In this document: positions 1 to 9,495 of the stretch, one piece after another
Layout of the letters: each line of letters opens with the position of its first letter
Position numbering within the stretch: the stretch's first letter is position 1
Assembly: GCF_002434505.1 (NCBI RefSeq)
Contig: NZ_DJKE01000008.1
Span: 175,300 to 239,299, forward strand
Direction of reading: 5' to 3'
DNA from: Brevundimonas sp. UBA6550
GTDB lineage: Bacteria > Pseudomonadota > Alphaproteobacteria > Caulobacterales > Caulobacteraceae
DNA length: 64,000 nt
Program-made: the position numbers and the translations under genes
Notes under the pieces: model-generated
What the model saw: only the letters and a program-made list of their open reading frames with translations
Told to the model about the DNA's origin: nothing
Database searches by the model: none

Positions 1-811
1 CGCCGCCGCCGAAGCCGCCGCCGCCTCCGCCAAATCCGCCCCCGCCGCCGAAGCCGCCGCCTCCGCCGCCCCAACCGCCGCCGCCGCGTCCCGAGTTGCG
101 CAGGGCCTCGGAAGCCGCCCACAGCAGGACGGAACCCACGCCGCTGCGCCGCCCGCGACCGGATCGCGCCGCAGCCATGAACATGAACAGGAAGATGATC
201 GCGACGATCACCAGGGGTGCGATGGAGTCGCCCTTGTCCTTGGCCTGTTCGTCCGCGACGGCCTGGGCGCGGGCCTGGGCTTCGGCGGGATCGAGCGAAA
301 GCTGGGCGATCAGGGCGTCCACGCCCTTGACCACGCCGGTCTTGTAGTCGCCATCGCGGAAGGATGGCAGGATGTCATTGCGGATGACCTGCGACGAGAA
401 GGCGTCGGTCAGGATCGGCTCCAACCCATAGCCGACCTCGACCCGGACCTTGCGCTCATTGGGCGCGACGATCAGCAGGGCGCCGTTGTCCTTTTCCTTC
501 TGACCGATGCCCCAGGCGCGACCCAGCTGATAGCCGTAGTCCTCGATCTCCTGGTCCTGCAGGCTGCTGACTGTCACGACGACAAGCTGATCGGTCGTCG
601 CGGCCTCCAGCGCCGCCAGCTTCTCGGTCAGGGCCTGTTCGGTCGCCGGGTCGAGCAGACCGGCCTGATCGACCACGCGGCCGGTCAGGGGGGGGAAGTC
701 GATCTTGGACTGGGCCATCGCCGGAACGGCGAACAGCAGCACGACCGCCAGAGCGATCAGCCACGCGGCGACGCCGGTCGGACGTCGCCCCGGCGCGAGC
801 AGGCGTGTCAC
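1..811 (-). CDS. TPM-domain (YgcG-type) membrane protein, C-terminus cut by window edge
   Basis: Read from a GTG at 811-809, which overlaps the lemA stop (GTGA), so the two genes are translationally coupled. Residues about 15-35 form a signal peptide ending AMAQ. The TPM domain follows, with the typical start 'LTGRVVDQAGLL' and the core 'VRVEVGYGLEP'. A transmembrane helix lies near residues 200-218 (APLVIVAIIFLFMFM). After it comes a Gly/Phe-rich tail (GGGGFGGGG) that runs off the window; the CGC/GCC-rich start of the window is this coding tail. TPM proteins of this kind are usually encoded next to LemA. Their biochemical role is poorly defined (membrane quality control, or photosystem assembly in plants). 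No stop codon is visible because the window cuts the gene. Confidence 0.85.
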   Translation of the reverse strand, partial: MTRLLAPGRRPTGVAAWLIALAVVLLFAVPAMAQSKIDFPPLTGRVVDQAGLLDPATEQALTEKLAALEAATTDQLVVVTVSSLQDQEIEDYGYQLGRAWGIGQKEKDNGALLIVAPNERKVRVEVGYGLEPILTDAFSSQVIRNDILPSFRDGDYKTGVVKGVDALIAQLSLDPAEAQARAQAVADEQAKDKGDSIAPLVIVAIIFLFMFMAAARSGRGRRSGVGSVLLWAASEALRNSGRGGGGWGGGGGGFGGGGGFGGGGGGFGGG

Positions 812-1491
812 TGGGCCGGCGGGGTGGAACCGGGCGCGACGGCGGCCGCGCCGCCGCCGGGCGCGGAGGCGTTCGAGGGCGGGGCGTTCAGGTTGAAGTT
901 GACCTGCGGCGCCGACTGGGCGGCGGCGGTGGCGGTGAACAGCTGCATCGGCTTGGAGCCGCCATGCAGGGTCTTGGCCCAGATCACCTGCGGGAAGGTG
1001 CGCAGGGTGGTATTGTAGTCGCGAACGGCCTCGTTGTAGTCGCGGCGCGCGATCTGGATGCGGTTCTCGGTGCCTTCCAACTGCGACTGCAGGGTCAGGA
1101 AGTTCTGGTTGGCCTGAAGCTGGGGATAGGCCTCGACCGTGACCAACAGGCGCGACAGGGCGCCCGACAGCTGGCCTTGCGCCTCCTGATACTGCTTGAA
1201 GGCCTGCGGATTATCCAGATCGTCGGCCGAGACATTGACCGAGGTGGCGCGGGCGCGGGCGTTGATCACGTCCGTCAGGGTCGTGCGTTCCTGGATCGCG
1301 GCGCCCTGGACCGTGGCGACCAGGTTCGGCACCAGGTCGGCGCGCCGTTGATACTGGCTCTGCACATCGGCCCAGGCGGCCTCGGCGCGCTCCTGCTTGG
1401 TCGGAATGGTGTTGTAGCCGCATCCCGCTGCGGCCGGGGTGATCAACAGGGCGGCCGTTACAGCCAGCGCACGCGCATTGAGGCGAACCAT
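808..1491 (-). CDS. lemA: LemA family lipoprotein
   Basis: 227 residues, usual LemA length. The N-terminal signal ends in a lipobox-like AAGC (Cys about 24). The LemA hallmark 'NTIPTKQERAEAAW' is followed by a long helical region 'YQRRADLVPNLV', and a second conserved stretch 'FPQVIWAKTLHG' occurs near residue 180. The C-terminus is low-complexity Ala/Pro/Gly. The start is supported by GGAGA five bases before the ATG. LemA is a coiled membrane-anchored or periplasmic protein of unclear function, commonly paired with a TPM-domain protein as here (4-bp overlap with the downstream gene). The short tract 1492-1552 upstream holds the folD stop and the lemA leader. Confidence 0.9.
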   Translation of the reverse strand: MVRLNARALAVTAALLITPAAAGCGYNTIPTKQERAEAAWADVQSQYQRRADLVPNLVATVQGAAIQERTTLTDVINARARATSVNVSADDLDNPQAFKQYQEAQGQLSGALSRLLVTVEAYPQLQANQNFLTLQSQLEGTENRIQIARRDYNEAVRDYNTTLRTFPQVIWAKTLHGGSKPMQLFTATAAAQSAPQVNFNLNAPPSNASAPGGGAAAVAPGSTPPAQ

Positions 1492-1552
1492 GACATCTCC
1501 CTATCGGCGCAGATCGCCGTCAGGTCGAATATCGACCCGCCGCATCGATCCA

Positions 1553-2473
1553 TCAAGCGTCCAATGGCTCCGGTTGGAGATTGTTGATGCGGCAGGCGGC
1601 CGAATAGGTGTTGGCCAGCAGGCAGGCGATGGTCATGGGTCCCACGCCGCCGGGAACCGGGGTGATGCGGCCGGCGACTTCCACGGCGGTCTTGGCCACG
1701 TCGCCGACGACGCGGGTCTTGCCCTCGGCCGCCTTGACCGGATCGGCGGAGAGGACGCGGTTGATGCCGACATCGATGACCGTGGCGCCGGGTTTGATCC
1801 AGTCGTTCTGGATCATCTCGGGCCGTCCCACCGCCGCCACCAGAATGTCGGCCGCGCGGCAGACGGCGGGCAGGTCCCGCGTGCGCGAATGGGCGATGGT
1901 GACGGTGCAGCTTTCGCCAAGCAGCAGTTGCGCCATCGGCTTGCCGACGATGTTGGAACGGCCCACCACCACGGCGTTCAGGCCCGACAGATCGCCCAAC
2001 TGATCCTTCAGCAGCATCAGACAGCCCAGTGGCGTGCAAGGGACCAGGCCCGGCAGGCCGACGGCCAGACGCCCGGCGTTGACGACATGAAACCCGTCCA
2101 CGTCCTTGTCCGGGTCGATGGCGTCCAGCACCACGGTTGCGTCGATGTGAGCGGGCAGGGGCAGCTGCACCAGAATGCCGTGAATGCCCGCGTCGGCGTT
2201 CAACTGGTCGATCAGGGCCAGAAGCTCGTCCTGGCTGGTCGTGTCGGCCAGGCGATGGGTGTCGGATCGCATCCCGGCGCGCAGGGTCGTCTCGCCCTTG
2301 TTGCGGACGTAGATCTGGCTGGCCGGATCCTCGCCGACGATGACGACCGCCAGGCCGGGCTTGACGCCGTGTTCGGTCCCCAGCCGCTCGACGGCGGCCG
2401 CCACCCGCTGAACCAGCGTCGCCGAAAAGGCCTTGCCGTCGATCAGGGTCGCGGGCGTGGATTCGGCTGACAT
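1553..2473 (-). CDS. folD: Bifunctional methylenetetrahydrofolate dehydrogenase / methenyltetrahydrofolate cyclohydrolase
   Basis: FolD oxidises 5,10-methylene-THF to methenyl-THF with NADP+ and hydrolyses it to 10-formyl-THF, supplying one-carbon units for purines and initiator tRNA. About 306 residues. Visible family motifs: '[14 protein letters not shown]' with the catalytic Lys, '[16 protein letters not shown]' (dinucleotide fold), 'VIDVGINR' and the C-terminal '[10 protein letters not shown]'. An upstream in-frame ATG at 2551 exists, but the start at 2473 (MSAEST) is preferred because GGAG lies six bases before it. The divergent gene begins at 2566, so 2474-2565 should contain both promoters. 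Confidence 0.95.
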   Translation of the reverse strand: MSAESTPATLIDGKAFSATLVQRVAAAVERLGTEHGVKPGLAVVIVGEDPASQIYVRNKGETTLRAGMRSDTHRLADTTSQDELLALIDQLNADAGIHGILVQLPLPAHIDATVVLDAIDPDKDVDGFHVVNAGRLAVGLPGLVPCTPLGCLMLLKDQLGDLSGLNAVVVGRSNIVGKPMAQLLLGESCTVTIAHSRTRDLPAVCRAADILVAAVGRPEMIQNDWIKPGATVIDVGINRVLSADPVKAAEGKTRVVGDVAKTAVEVAGRITPVPGGVGPMTIACLLANTYSAACRINNLQPEPLDA

Positions 2474-2565
2474 GGCAGCTCCGTCTGGCGGGAAATCGGG
2501 ATGGCGGCGATTTACAGCCGCGACGGTTCGGCGTCTATGATCCCTGTCCAAAGCTGGAGAAATTC

Positions 2566-4449
2566 ATGAGCCGTCCCTCTCTCGCCGCCGCCGTCAGCCT
2601 GATCGCCCTGATCGGAGCCGCAGGTCACGCCCTGGCCCAGGAGGCCCAGCCGCTGCGGATCGGCGCCAGCGTCAGCGGGGCTCTGACGGACGGCGACGCC
2701 AAGGCGGCGGACGACGAATACCGCTACGACGACTACCGCTTCCAGGCGCGCGCGGGCCAGCGGCTGGAGGCCGTGCTGCGATCCGACGCCTTCGACGCCT
2801 ATCTGGCGATCTATGCCGATGGGGCGATGGACGAGGCGCTGGCCGAAGACGACGACGGCCTGGGCGACGGCACCAACGCGCGCCTGCGCTTCACGCCCGA
2901 GCGGGACGGCGTCTATGTGCTGAGGGCGCGCACCTTGAGCGGGCTGGACGGCGGCGACTATCGCCTGTCGCTGCAGGAGCGCCCGCCCGCGCCCCGCGCC
3001 CCGCGACCGACCGGCATCCGCGTCGGCGCGAGCGTCAGCGGCGAACTGACGGATCGCGACCCCGAGCAGGAGGACGGTGGACGCTACGACGCCTACGCCT
3101 TCCGCGCGGCTGCGGGCGATCGGTTCGTCGTCACCCTGGACTCCAGCGACATCGATCCCCTGGTCCGGGTCGGCCGGATGAACGGGCCGGACTTCACGGA
3201 ACTGGCCAACAACGACGACGCGGCCGGCGGCGGGCTGAATTCACGCTTGACCTTCACGGCGCCGTCGGCGGGCGAATACGTGATCCGCGCGACCGGCGTG
3301 GACGAACGCCTGGGCCGTTATGAACTGGGCCTGGCCGAAGCGCCGCCCGCGCCGCCGTCCAAACCCATCGCCGTCGGCGACGAGGTCAAGGGCGAACTGG
3401 GCGCCGACAGCGCCACCAACGACGACGGCCAGCGCGCCGACACCTATCGCTTCACCGGAACCGCCGGACAGCGCATCGCCATCGAGATGAAGTCCAGCGA
3501 TTTCGACGCCTATCTGACGCTGCGCCGCGCCTCTGACGGCTCCATGGTGGCGGAAGACGACGACGGCGCCGGATCGGGCACCGACGCCCGCATCGGCCGC
3601 ACCCTGGACGCCGCCGGCGACTATATCATCGAGGCGCGCGGTTTCAGCGACGAGGCCGAGGGCGACTACACCCTGAAAGTAACCGAGACCGCCCCGCCGC
3701 CGCCGCCCACGCCCGCCGTATTCGGCCAGGCGGTCGAGGGCGAGATCAGCGATACGAGCCCGCAAGGCGACGATGGCAAACACTATCACGCCTACACCTT
3801 CGCCGGGACCAAGGGACAGCGCGTCCAGGCCATCCTGCGCTCCGGCGACTTCGACGCCTATCTGGAGATCGGCAAGGCCGGCGACGCCTTCGAAGCCTTG
3901 GCCAGCGACGACGACGGCCTGAGCGAAGGCACGGATTCGCGCCTGACCTTCACCCTGCCGGACGACGGCGACTATGTGGTGCGGGCCATGCCGCTTAGCG
4001 CCGAGGAGAAGGGTCTATATTCCTTCGAACTGTCGGATCGCGGGCCGGAGCCCAAGGCCGGCAGCCTGCTGGTCGGCTCGACCGTCCGCGGGGTGTTGAA
4101 GGATGCGTCGGCCCTGACGGACGAGGGCGCCTATTTCGACGCCTATCGGTTCCAGGCCAAGAAGGACGAGAAGCTGCGGCTGACCATGGTGTCCAACGCC
4201 TTCGATTCCTTCATCGACCTGGGTCGCCAGGACGATGACGGCGATTTCTCCAGCCTGGCGACCGACGACGACGGCCTGTCCGACGCCCATGCCAAGCTGG
4301 ATTGGACGGCGCCGGACGACGGCTGGTATCTGGTGCGCGCCCGCGCCTATGGTCCCAACCAGACGGGCGCCTACGCCCTGACGGTCGAACGCCAGCCCGC
4401 GACGGGCGCCCGCGGCGGCGAAGGGCGGAGCCAGACGTCGTCCGAGTAG
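2566..4449 (+). CDS. Exported protein of five tandem pre-peptidase C-terminal (PPC) domains
   Basis: 627 residues. A signal peptide (cleavage after AGHALA-Q, about residue 24) precedes five homologous units starting near residues 31, 150, 269, 385 and 501, each opening 'VGxxVxGxLxD'. Each unit carries an 'SxxFDAYL'-like strand (SDAFDAYL, SSDFDAYL, SGDFDAYL, SNAFDSFI), a 'DDDG' acidic loop and a closing 'Y.L.V.E' strand, separated by Pro-rich linkers. This matches the PPC beta-sandwich, which usually sits at the C-terminus of secreted peptidases. No catalytic domain is attached here. It is probably periplasmic or cell-surface; the acidic loops may bind calcium (inference). fni follows after only 7 bp. 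Confidence 0.8.
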   Translation: MSRPSLAAAVSLIALIGAAGHALAQEAQPLRIGASVSGALTDGDAKAADDEYRYDDYRFQARAGQRLEAVLRSDAFDAYLAIYADGAMDEALAEDDDGLGDGTNARLRFTPERDGVYVLRARTLSGLDGGDYRLSLQERPPAPRAPRPTGIRVGASVSGELTDRDPEQEDGGRYDAYAFRAAAGDRFVVTLDSSDIDPLVRVGRMNGPDFTELANNDDAAGGGLNSRLTFTAPSAGEYVIRATGVDERLGRYELGLAEAPPAPPSKPIAVGDEVKGELGADSATNDDGQRADTYRFTGTAGQRIAIEMKSSDFDAYLTLRRASDGSMVAEDDDGAGSGTDARIGRTLDAAGDYIIEARGFSDEAEGDYTLKVTETAPPPPPTPAVFGQAVEGEISDTSPQGDDGKHYHAYTFAGTKGQRVQAILRSGDFDAYLEIGKAGDAFEALASDDDGLSEGTDSRLTFTLPDDGDYVVRAMPLSAEEKGLYSFELSDRGPEPKAGSLLVGSTVRGVLKDASALTDEGAYFDAYRFQAKKDEKLRLTMVSNAFDSFIDLGRQDDDGDFSSLATDDDGLSDAHAKLDWTAPDDGWYLVRARAYGPNQTGAYALTVERQPATGARGGEGRSQTSSE

Positions 4450-4456
4450 TCTCCTC

Positions 4457-5488
4457 ATGAGCGACGCCGCCCCGCCCGACCGCAAGGACCAGCATCTGGA
4501 CGTCGTTCTGGCGGGGCGGGGACGTCACGCGCGCGACGCCGGTTTCGACCGCGTGCATTTCGTCCACGAGGCCCTGCCGGACCTGGACCACGACAAGATC
4601 GACCTGGGGGCCGACTTTCTGGGACGGCGGCTGAAGGCGCCCCTGCTGATCAGCGCCATGACCGGAGGCCCCAGCCGCGCCGAGGCCATCAACGCCCGCC
4701 TGGCCGAGGCGGCCCAGCATCTGGGCGTCGCCTTGGCGGTGGGATCGCAGCGGGCGGCGATCGAGGGCCGCGCCAGCGGGGGCCTGGACCGGACTCTGCG
4801 TCGTCGCGCGCCCGATACGGTGATCCTGTCCAACATCGGCGCCGCCCAGCTGACGCGCGGCTTCGGACTGGACGAGGCGCGACGCGCCATGGACATGATC
4901 GACGCCGACGCCCTAGTCGTTCACCTGAACCCCTTGCAGGAGGCCTGTCAGCCGGAGGGGGATCGCGATTGGTGGGGCGTGGGTGCGGCGCTGGAGGCGC
5001 TGATCCTGAAACTGAACGCCCCGGTGGTCGTGAAGGAGACGGGCGCGGGCCTGTCGGGCCGCACCGCCCGGCGGCTGATCGACATGGGCGCGGCGGCGGT
5101 GGACGTGGCGGGCGCCGGCGGCACCAACTGGGCGCTGGTCGAGGGCGAACGGGCCTCGGACCCGTTCGATCAGGCGCACGCCGCCGTCTTCGCCGACTGG
5201 GGCGCGCCGACCGCCCAGGCCCTCGTCGATGTGCGACGCGCCTGTCCTGAGGCCGTGATCATCGGCTCCGGCGGCGTCCGCGACGGGGTGGATGCGGCCA
5301 AGGCGATTCGGCTGGGCGCGGATGTGGTGGGCCAAGCGGCGGGCGTCCTGGCGGCGGCCGCGACCTCCACGGAGGCGGTGATCGCACATTTTCAGCAGAT
5401 GGTGCGCCAACTGCGAACCGTCTGTTTCTGCACCGACTCCGCCAATCTGGCCGCGTTGCGCCGTGCGCCCCTGCGACCCTTCGACTGA
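4457..5488 (+). CDS. fni: Type 2 isopentenyl-diphosphate delta-isomerase
   Basis: 343 residues, normal for the FMN-dependent type 2 isomerase, which interconverts isopentenyl and dimethylallyl diphosphate for isoprenoid and carotenoid synthesis. The family order is visible: N-terminal 'RKDQHLDVVL', 'LLISAMTGG' (FMN-barrel start), 'GSQRAAIE', 'HLNPLQEACQPEGD', 'VVVKETGAGLS' with the FMN-contacting Lys, 'VDVAGAGGTNW', and 'GSGGVRDGVDAAKAI' (phosphate-binding glycines). Start ATG at 4457 is just downstream of the PPC gene, suggesting co-transcription. Its stop is followed by the mntP riboswitch leader, so the operon probably ends here. Confidence 0.93.
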   Translation: MSDAAPPDRKDQHLDVVLAGRGRHARDAGFDRVHFVHEALPDLDHDKIDLGADFLGRRLKAPLLISAMTGGPSRAEAINARLAEAAQHLGVALAVGSQRAAIEGRASGGLDRTLRRRAPDTVILSNIGAAQLTRGFGLDEARRAMDMIDADALVVHLNPLQEACQPEGDRDWWGVGAALEALILKLNAPVVVKETGAGLSGRTARRLIDMGAAAVDVAGAGGTNWALVEGERASDPFDQAHAAVFADWGAPTAQALVDVRRACPEAVIIGSGGVRDGVDAAKAIRLGADVVGQAAGVLAAAATSTEAVIAHFQQMVRQLRTVCFCTDSANLAALRRAPLRPFD

Positions 5489-5529
5489 TCGCGGGCGGTT
5501 GCCAAGCGCGCATCGGGTCGTGTAGAGCG

Positions 5530-5700
5530 CCGCCTCCTGTTGGGGAGTAGCTTCCGGCGTCGCATCGTCGGGATCGCGTCAACACACTCGCGCTTCGGCG
5601 CGTGGCGCGATCAGCGGACCACCGCCTAGCGAGACCAGCGTGTTCCACCGCCGCACCGGCCGGCGTGGGGACCGCTGTCGCTTGCCCGGTGGAGTCAATT
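5530..5700 (+). promoter_or_regulatory. yybP-ykoY (manganese-sensing) riboswitch in the mntP leader
   Basis: The leader contains both signatures of the family in order: GGGGAGTAGC at 5542-5551 and GCGAGACC at 5629-5636. They flank a hairpin-rich insert (GATCGCG/CGCGATC outer stem around a CGCGC-TTCG-GCGCG tip). A P1-like helix can form between TGTTGG (5538-5543) and CCAGCG (5635-5640). Downstream, TCCACCG at 5644-5650 is a perfect complement of CGGTGGA at 5687-5693, which contains the mntP Shine-Dalgarno GGTGGAG. That suggests translational control: Mn2+ binding would free the SD. The class is known to bind Mn2+ and often precedes mntP. Exact boundaries are estimated. Confidence 0.82.
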
Positions 5701-5703
5701 CGC

Positions 5704-6273
5704 GTGACCCCAGGAACCATCGCCGTCTTGTCCCTCAGCATGTCCACGGACGCCTTCGCGGCCGCCGTGGGGCGCGGGGCGTCGCACCGACCGACCCTTC
5801 CGGCCGCCGTCAAGGCCGGCCTGGTGTTCGGGGTGATCGAGGCCATCACGCCGCTGATCGGCTGGGGGCTGGGCATCATCGCCGCCGGCCTGGTCGAGCG
5901 GATCGACCACTGGATCGCCTTCACCCTGCTGCTGATCGTGGGCGGCAAGATGATCTGGGAAGGCGCCAAGCCGCGCGACGGCGACGAGGACGCCGCCCCC
6001 CGCCGCTCGGGTCCGTGGGCCCTGATAGCCACCGCCATCGGCACCAGCATCGATGCGGCGGCGGTCGGCGTGGGTCTGGCCTTCATCGGCGCCAATATCT
6101 GGGTGATCGCCGCCTCGATCGGCTTCACCACCTTCGTCCTGACCACCATCGGCATGCTGATCGGCCGGGCCGTGGGCCTGAAATTCGGCAAGGCGGCCGA
6201 GATCGTGGGCGGCGTGGCCCTGATTGGCCTGGGCACGATGATCCTTATGGAACACCTCGGCGTTCTGGGCTGA
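5704..6273 (+). CDS. mntP: Manganese efflux pump MntP
   Basis: 189 residues from the GTG at 5704, matching the roughly 188 of characterised MntP. The family opening 'LSLSMSTDAFAAAVGRG' carries the transport-critical Asp, and a second conserved acidic segment 'ATAIGTSIDAAAVGVG' lies in the second half, as expected for two three-helix repeats. Six hydrophobic helices are visible. MntP exports Mn2+ to prevent toxicity. Start choice: GGTGGAG lies nine bases upstream, and the riboswitch ends there, so more upstream in-frame starts (for example 5602) would lie inside the RNA element. The gene converges on hutH with 25 bp between the stops. Confidence 0.93.
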   Translation: MTPGTIAVLSLSMSTDAFAAAVGRGASHRPTLPAAVKAGLVFGVIEAITPLIGWGLGIIAAGLVERIDHWIAFTLLLIVGGKMIWEGAKPRDGDEDAAPRRSGPWALIATAIGTSIDAAAVGVGLAFIGANIWVIAASIGFTTFVLTTIGMLIGRAVGLKFGKAAEIVGGVALIGLGTMILMEHLGVLG

Positions 6274-6298
6274 TCCCAGGGCTCAAGCCGGGCAGGGA

Positions 6299-7828
6299 TC
6301 AGGCGGACGGCAGCAGGTCGTCCGCAAACGCCCGATAACGCCCCGCCCGGACGCCGTCGGTGGCGCGGGCGATGTCGGGTGCGAAATAGTGGTCGCTGGC
6401 GTAGGGAGCGGCGGCTTCGCGCACGATGGCGAAGACCTGTTCCAGCGCCGGCGAACTGGTCAGGGGGCGGTGGAACTCGATGCCTTGCGCCGCCGCCAGC
6501 AGTTCGATGCCCACCACCGTCGCCGCGTTTTCGGCCATGTCCAGCAGGCGCCGCGCGCCATGGGTGGCCATGGAGACGTGATCCTCCTGATTGGCGCTGG
6601 TCGGGACCGTGTCCACGCTGCACGGATGGGCCACCATCCGGTTCTCGGCGATCAGGGCGGCGGCCGTCACCTGGGCGATCATGAAGCCGGAGTTCAGCCC
6701 GCTTTCCTTGACCAGAAAGGCCGGCAGTTCGCTCATCTTCGGATCGACCAGGATGGCGGTGCGACGCTCGGAGATATTGCCGATCTCGCACAGGGCCATG
6801 GCGATCTGATCAGCTGCGAAAGCAACGGGTTCGGCGTGGAAGTTGCCGCCCGAGATCACGTCGCCGTCCTCGATGAAGACCAGCGGATTATCGGTGACGG
6901 CGTTGGCCTCGCGCTCCAGCGTCGCGGCGGCGGTCCTCAGCACGTCCAGCACGGCGCCCATGACCTGGGGCTGACAGCGCAGGGAGTAGGGGTCCTGCAC
7001 CTTGGCGCAGTCGTCGCGATGGCTGTCGCGAATGGCCGAACCGTCGATCAGGGCGCGCAAGGTCGCGGCCACGGCGATCTGGCCGGGCTGGCGGCGCAGG
7101 GCGTGAATGCGCGGATCGAACGGGGCGTCGGATCCCTTCAACGCATCGACCGACAGGGCGCCCGCCGCCAGGCCGGCCGCGAACACCGCCTCGGCCGCGA
7201 ACAGGCCCGCCAGCGCCAGCGCCGTCGAACACTGGGTGCCGTTCAACAGCGCCAGACCCTCCTTGGGGCCGAGCGTCAGCGGCGCCAGGCCCGCGAGCGC
7301 CAGCGCCGCTTCGGCCTCCAGCGTCTGGCCATCCACCCGCGCCTCGCCCACGCCGATCAGGGCGCAGGACATATGGGCCAGCGGCGCCAGATCGCCGGAC
7401 GCCCCGACCGATCCCTTGGACGGAATGCAGGGCAGGATGTCGGTGTTGACCAGGGCGACCAAGGCCTCCAGCGTCTCGCGCCGGATGCCCGATGCGCCGC
7501 GCGACAGGGAGGCGATCTTCAGCACCATCAACAGCCGCGTGACCGCATCGGGCAACAGCGGACCGACGCCGCAGGCGTGGCTCAGCACCAGATTCTTCTG
7601 AAGGGTTTCAAGGTCCTGCGGCGCAATGCTGGTGTTGGCCAAGAGGCCAAATCCGGTGTTCACCCCATAGACGGTGCAGCCCTCAGCCACGATCGCCGCC
7701 ACCGTCGCCGCGCCCCTTTCCACATCGGCCCAGGCGCGGGACGTGATGGTCACCATTACGGGGCCGTCCAGCACGGCGCGAAGCTGGGCCAGGGTCAGGG
7801 GCGCGTCGCCGATGGTCAGCATGGTCAT
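6299..7828 (-). CDS. hutH: Histidine ammonia-lyase
   Basis: Converts L-histidine to trans-urocanate plus ammonia, first step of histidine catabolism. 509 residues from MTMLTIG. The active-site MIO cofactor tripeptide Ala-Ser-Gly is present in '[15 protein letters not shown]'. Other conserved stretches are '[11 protein letters not shown]' near the N-terminus, '[11 protein letters not shown]' and '[15 protein letters not shown]'. It starts 2 bp after the hutU stop, so it is the last gene of a hutG-hutU-hutH operon. An alternative ATG (MLTIG) lies two codons in. Regulation is expected from the HutC site at 10347-10360. Confidence 0.97.
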   Translation of the reverse strand: MTMLTIGDAPLTLAQLRAVLDGPVMVTITSRAWADVERGAATVAAIVAEGCTVYGVNTGFGLLANTSIAPQDLETLQKNLVLSHACGVGPLLPDAVTRLLMVLKIASLSRGASGIRRETLEALVALVNTDILPCIPSKGSVGASGDLAPLAHMSCALIGVGEARVDGQTLEAEAALALAGLAPLTLGPKEGLALLNGTQCSTALALAGLFAAEAVFAAGLAAGALSVDALKGSDAPFDPRIHALRRQPGQIAVAATLRALIDGSAIRDSHRDDCAKVQDPYSLRCQPQVMGAVLDVLRTAAATLEREANAVTDNPLVFIEDGDVISGGNFHAEPVAFAADQIAMALCEIGNISERRTAILVDPKMSELPAFLVKESGLNSGFMIAQVTAAALIAENRMVAHPCSVDTVPTSANQEDHVSMATHGARRLLDMAENAATVVGIELLAAAQGIEFHRPLTSSPALEQVFAIVREAAAPYASDHYFAPDIARATDGVRAGRYRAFADDLLPSA

Positions 7829-7830
7829 CG

Positions 7831-9495
7831 TCAGGCCTTCAGGCTGGGCAGGTTCAGTTCGTGGTCGCGGGCGGCGGCGCGAGCGATCTCGTATCCCGCA
7901 TCGGCATGGCGCATGACGCCGGTGGCCGGGTCGTTCCACAGGACGCGCTCCAGCCGCCTGGCGGCTTCCGGCGTGCCGTCGGCGACGATGACGACGCCCG
8001 AGTGCTGGGAATAGCCCATGCCGACCCCGCCGCCGTGATGCAGCGACACCCACGACGCGCCCGAGGCCGTGTTCAGCAGGGCGTTCAGCAGGGGCCAGTC
8101 GCTGACCGCGTCCGACCCGTCCATCATGGCCTCCGTCTCGCGATTGGGGCTGGCGACCGAGCCGGAATCCAGATGGTCGCGGCCGATGACGATGGGGCCG
8201 GACAGTTCGCCGGACGCCACCATCTCGTTGAGCATCAACCCCGCGCGATGGCGGTCGCCCAGGCCGATCCAGCAGATGCGGGCAGGCAGGCCTTGGAAGG
8301 CGATCCGCTCGCCCGCCATGTCCAGCCAGCGATGCAGCCCCGCATTGTCGGGGAACAGACGCTTCATCGCCGCATCGGTCTTTCGGATATCCTCCGGGCC
8401 GCCGGTCAGGGCGGCCCAGCGGAACGGACCGACGCCCCGGCAGAACAGCGGGCGGATATAGGCGGGCACGAAGCCGGGGAAGTCGAAGGCGTTCGTCACC
8501 CCCTCGTCGAAGGCGACCTGACGGATATTGTTGCCGTAATCGACCACCGGAACGCCCGCCTTCTGGAAGTTCAGCATGGCCTGAACATGGGCGACAATGG
8601 ACCTGCGCGCCGCCGCCGCCACCGAGGCCGGATCGCTGACCCGCCGATCTTCCCATTGCGCCACGGTCCAGCCGGACGGCAGATAGCCGTTGACCAGGTC
8701 ATGGGCGCTGGTCTGGTCCGTCACCAGATCCGGCCGCACACCGCGTCGCACCAGTTCAGGCAGCACATCGGCCGCATTGCCCAACAGGCCGACGGATATG
8801 GGTTTTCCGGTTTCCCTGGCTGTCTCGATCATCGCCAGCGCCTCGTCCAGCGTCTCGGCCATGACGTCCAGATAACGGGTCTTCAGCCGCATCTCGATCC
8901 GGCTGCGCTGGCATTCGACGGCCAGGCAGGATGCGCCGGCCATGGTCGCCGCCAGGGTCTGGGCGCCGCCCATGCCGCCCAATCCCGCCGTCAGGATCCA
9001 TTTGCCGGACCAGTCGCCGCCGTGATGCTGGCGCCCCGCCTCCATGAAGGTCTCGTAGGTGCCCTGCACGATGCCTTGGGTGCCGATGTAGATCCACGAA
9101 CCGGCCGTCATCTGGCCGTACATCATCAGCCCCTTGCGATCGAGTTCGCCGAAATGCTCCCAGGTCGCCCATTTCGGCACCAGATTGGAGTTGGCGATCA
9201 GCACGCGGGGCGCATCGGCATGGGTGCGAAACACGCCGACCGGCTTGCCCGACTGGACCAACAGGGTCTCGTCCGCCTCCAGCGCGCGCAGGGCCTCCAC
9301 GATGCGGTCGAAGGCGGCCCAGTCGCGCGCCGCCTTGCCGATGCCGCCATAGACGACCAGATCCTGCGGCCGCTCGGCGACCTCGGGGTCCAGATTGTTC
9401 ATCAGCATCCGCAGGGCGGCCTCGGCGGCCCAGGTCTTGGCGGTCATCTCCGGCCCGCGCGGACTGCGGACGATGCGGGTGTTGGGCGTGTTCAT
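7831..9495 (-). CDS. hutU: Urocanate hydratase
   Basis: Adds water to urocanate to give imidazolonepropionate using tightly bound NAD+. 554 residues, standard length. Visible: '[20 protein letters not shown]', the NAD-binding glycine-rich '[11 protein letters not shown]', '[10 protein letters not shown]', and the C-terminal '[14 protein letters not shown]'. The chosen start (MNTPNTRIV) overlaps the hutG stop as ATGA (9492-9495), fixing translational coupling; a longer in-frame extension into hutG is not needed. The hutH start lies 2 bp beyond the stop. Confidence 0.97.
   Translation of the reverse strand: MNTPNTRIVRSPRGPEMTAKTWAAEAALRMLMNNLDPEVAERPQDLVVYGGIGKAARDWAAFDRIVEALRALEADETLLVQSGKPVGVFRTHADAPRVLIANSNLVPKWATWEHFGELDRKGLMMYGQMTAGSWIYIGTQGIVQGTYETFMEAGRQHHGGDWSGKWILTAGLGGMGGAQTLAATMAGASCLAVECQRSRIEMRLKTRYLDVMAETLDEALAMIETARETGKPISVGLLGNAADVLPELVRRGVRPDLVTDQTSAHDLVNGYLPSGWTVAQWEDRRVSDPASVAAAARRSIVAHVQAMLNFQKAGVPVVDYGNNIRQVAFDEGVTNAFDFPGFVPAYIRPLFCRGVGPFRWAALTGGPEDIRKTDAAMKRLFPDNAGLHRWLDMAGERIAFQGLPARICWIGLGDRHRAGLMLNEMVASGELSGPIVIGRDHLDSGSVASPNRETEAMMDGSDAVSDWPLLNALLNTASGASWVSLHHGGGVGMGYSQHSGVVIVADGTPEAARRLERVLWNDPATGVMRHADAGYEIARAAARDHELNLPSLKA

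Noticed and set aside
1..90. CGC/GCC-rich repeat at the window start as a DNA repeat element
   Set aside because: Read on the minus strand it is the Gly/Phe-rich tail of the TPM-domain protein, a normal coding feature of that family.
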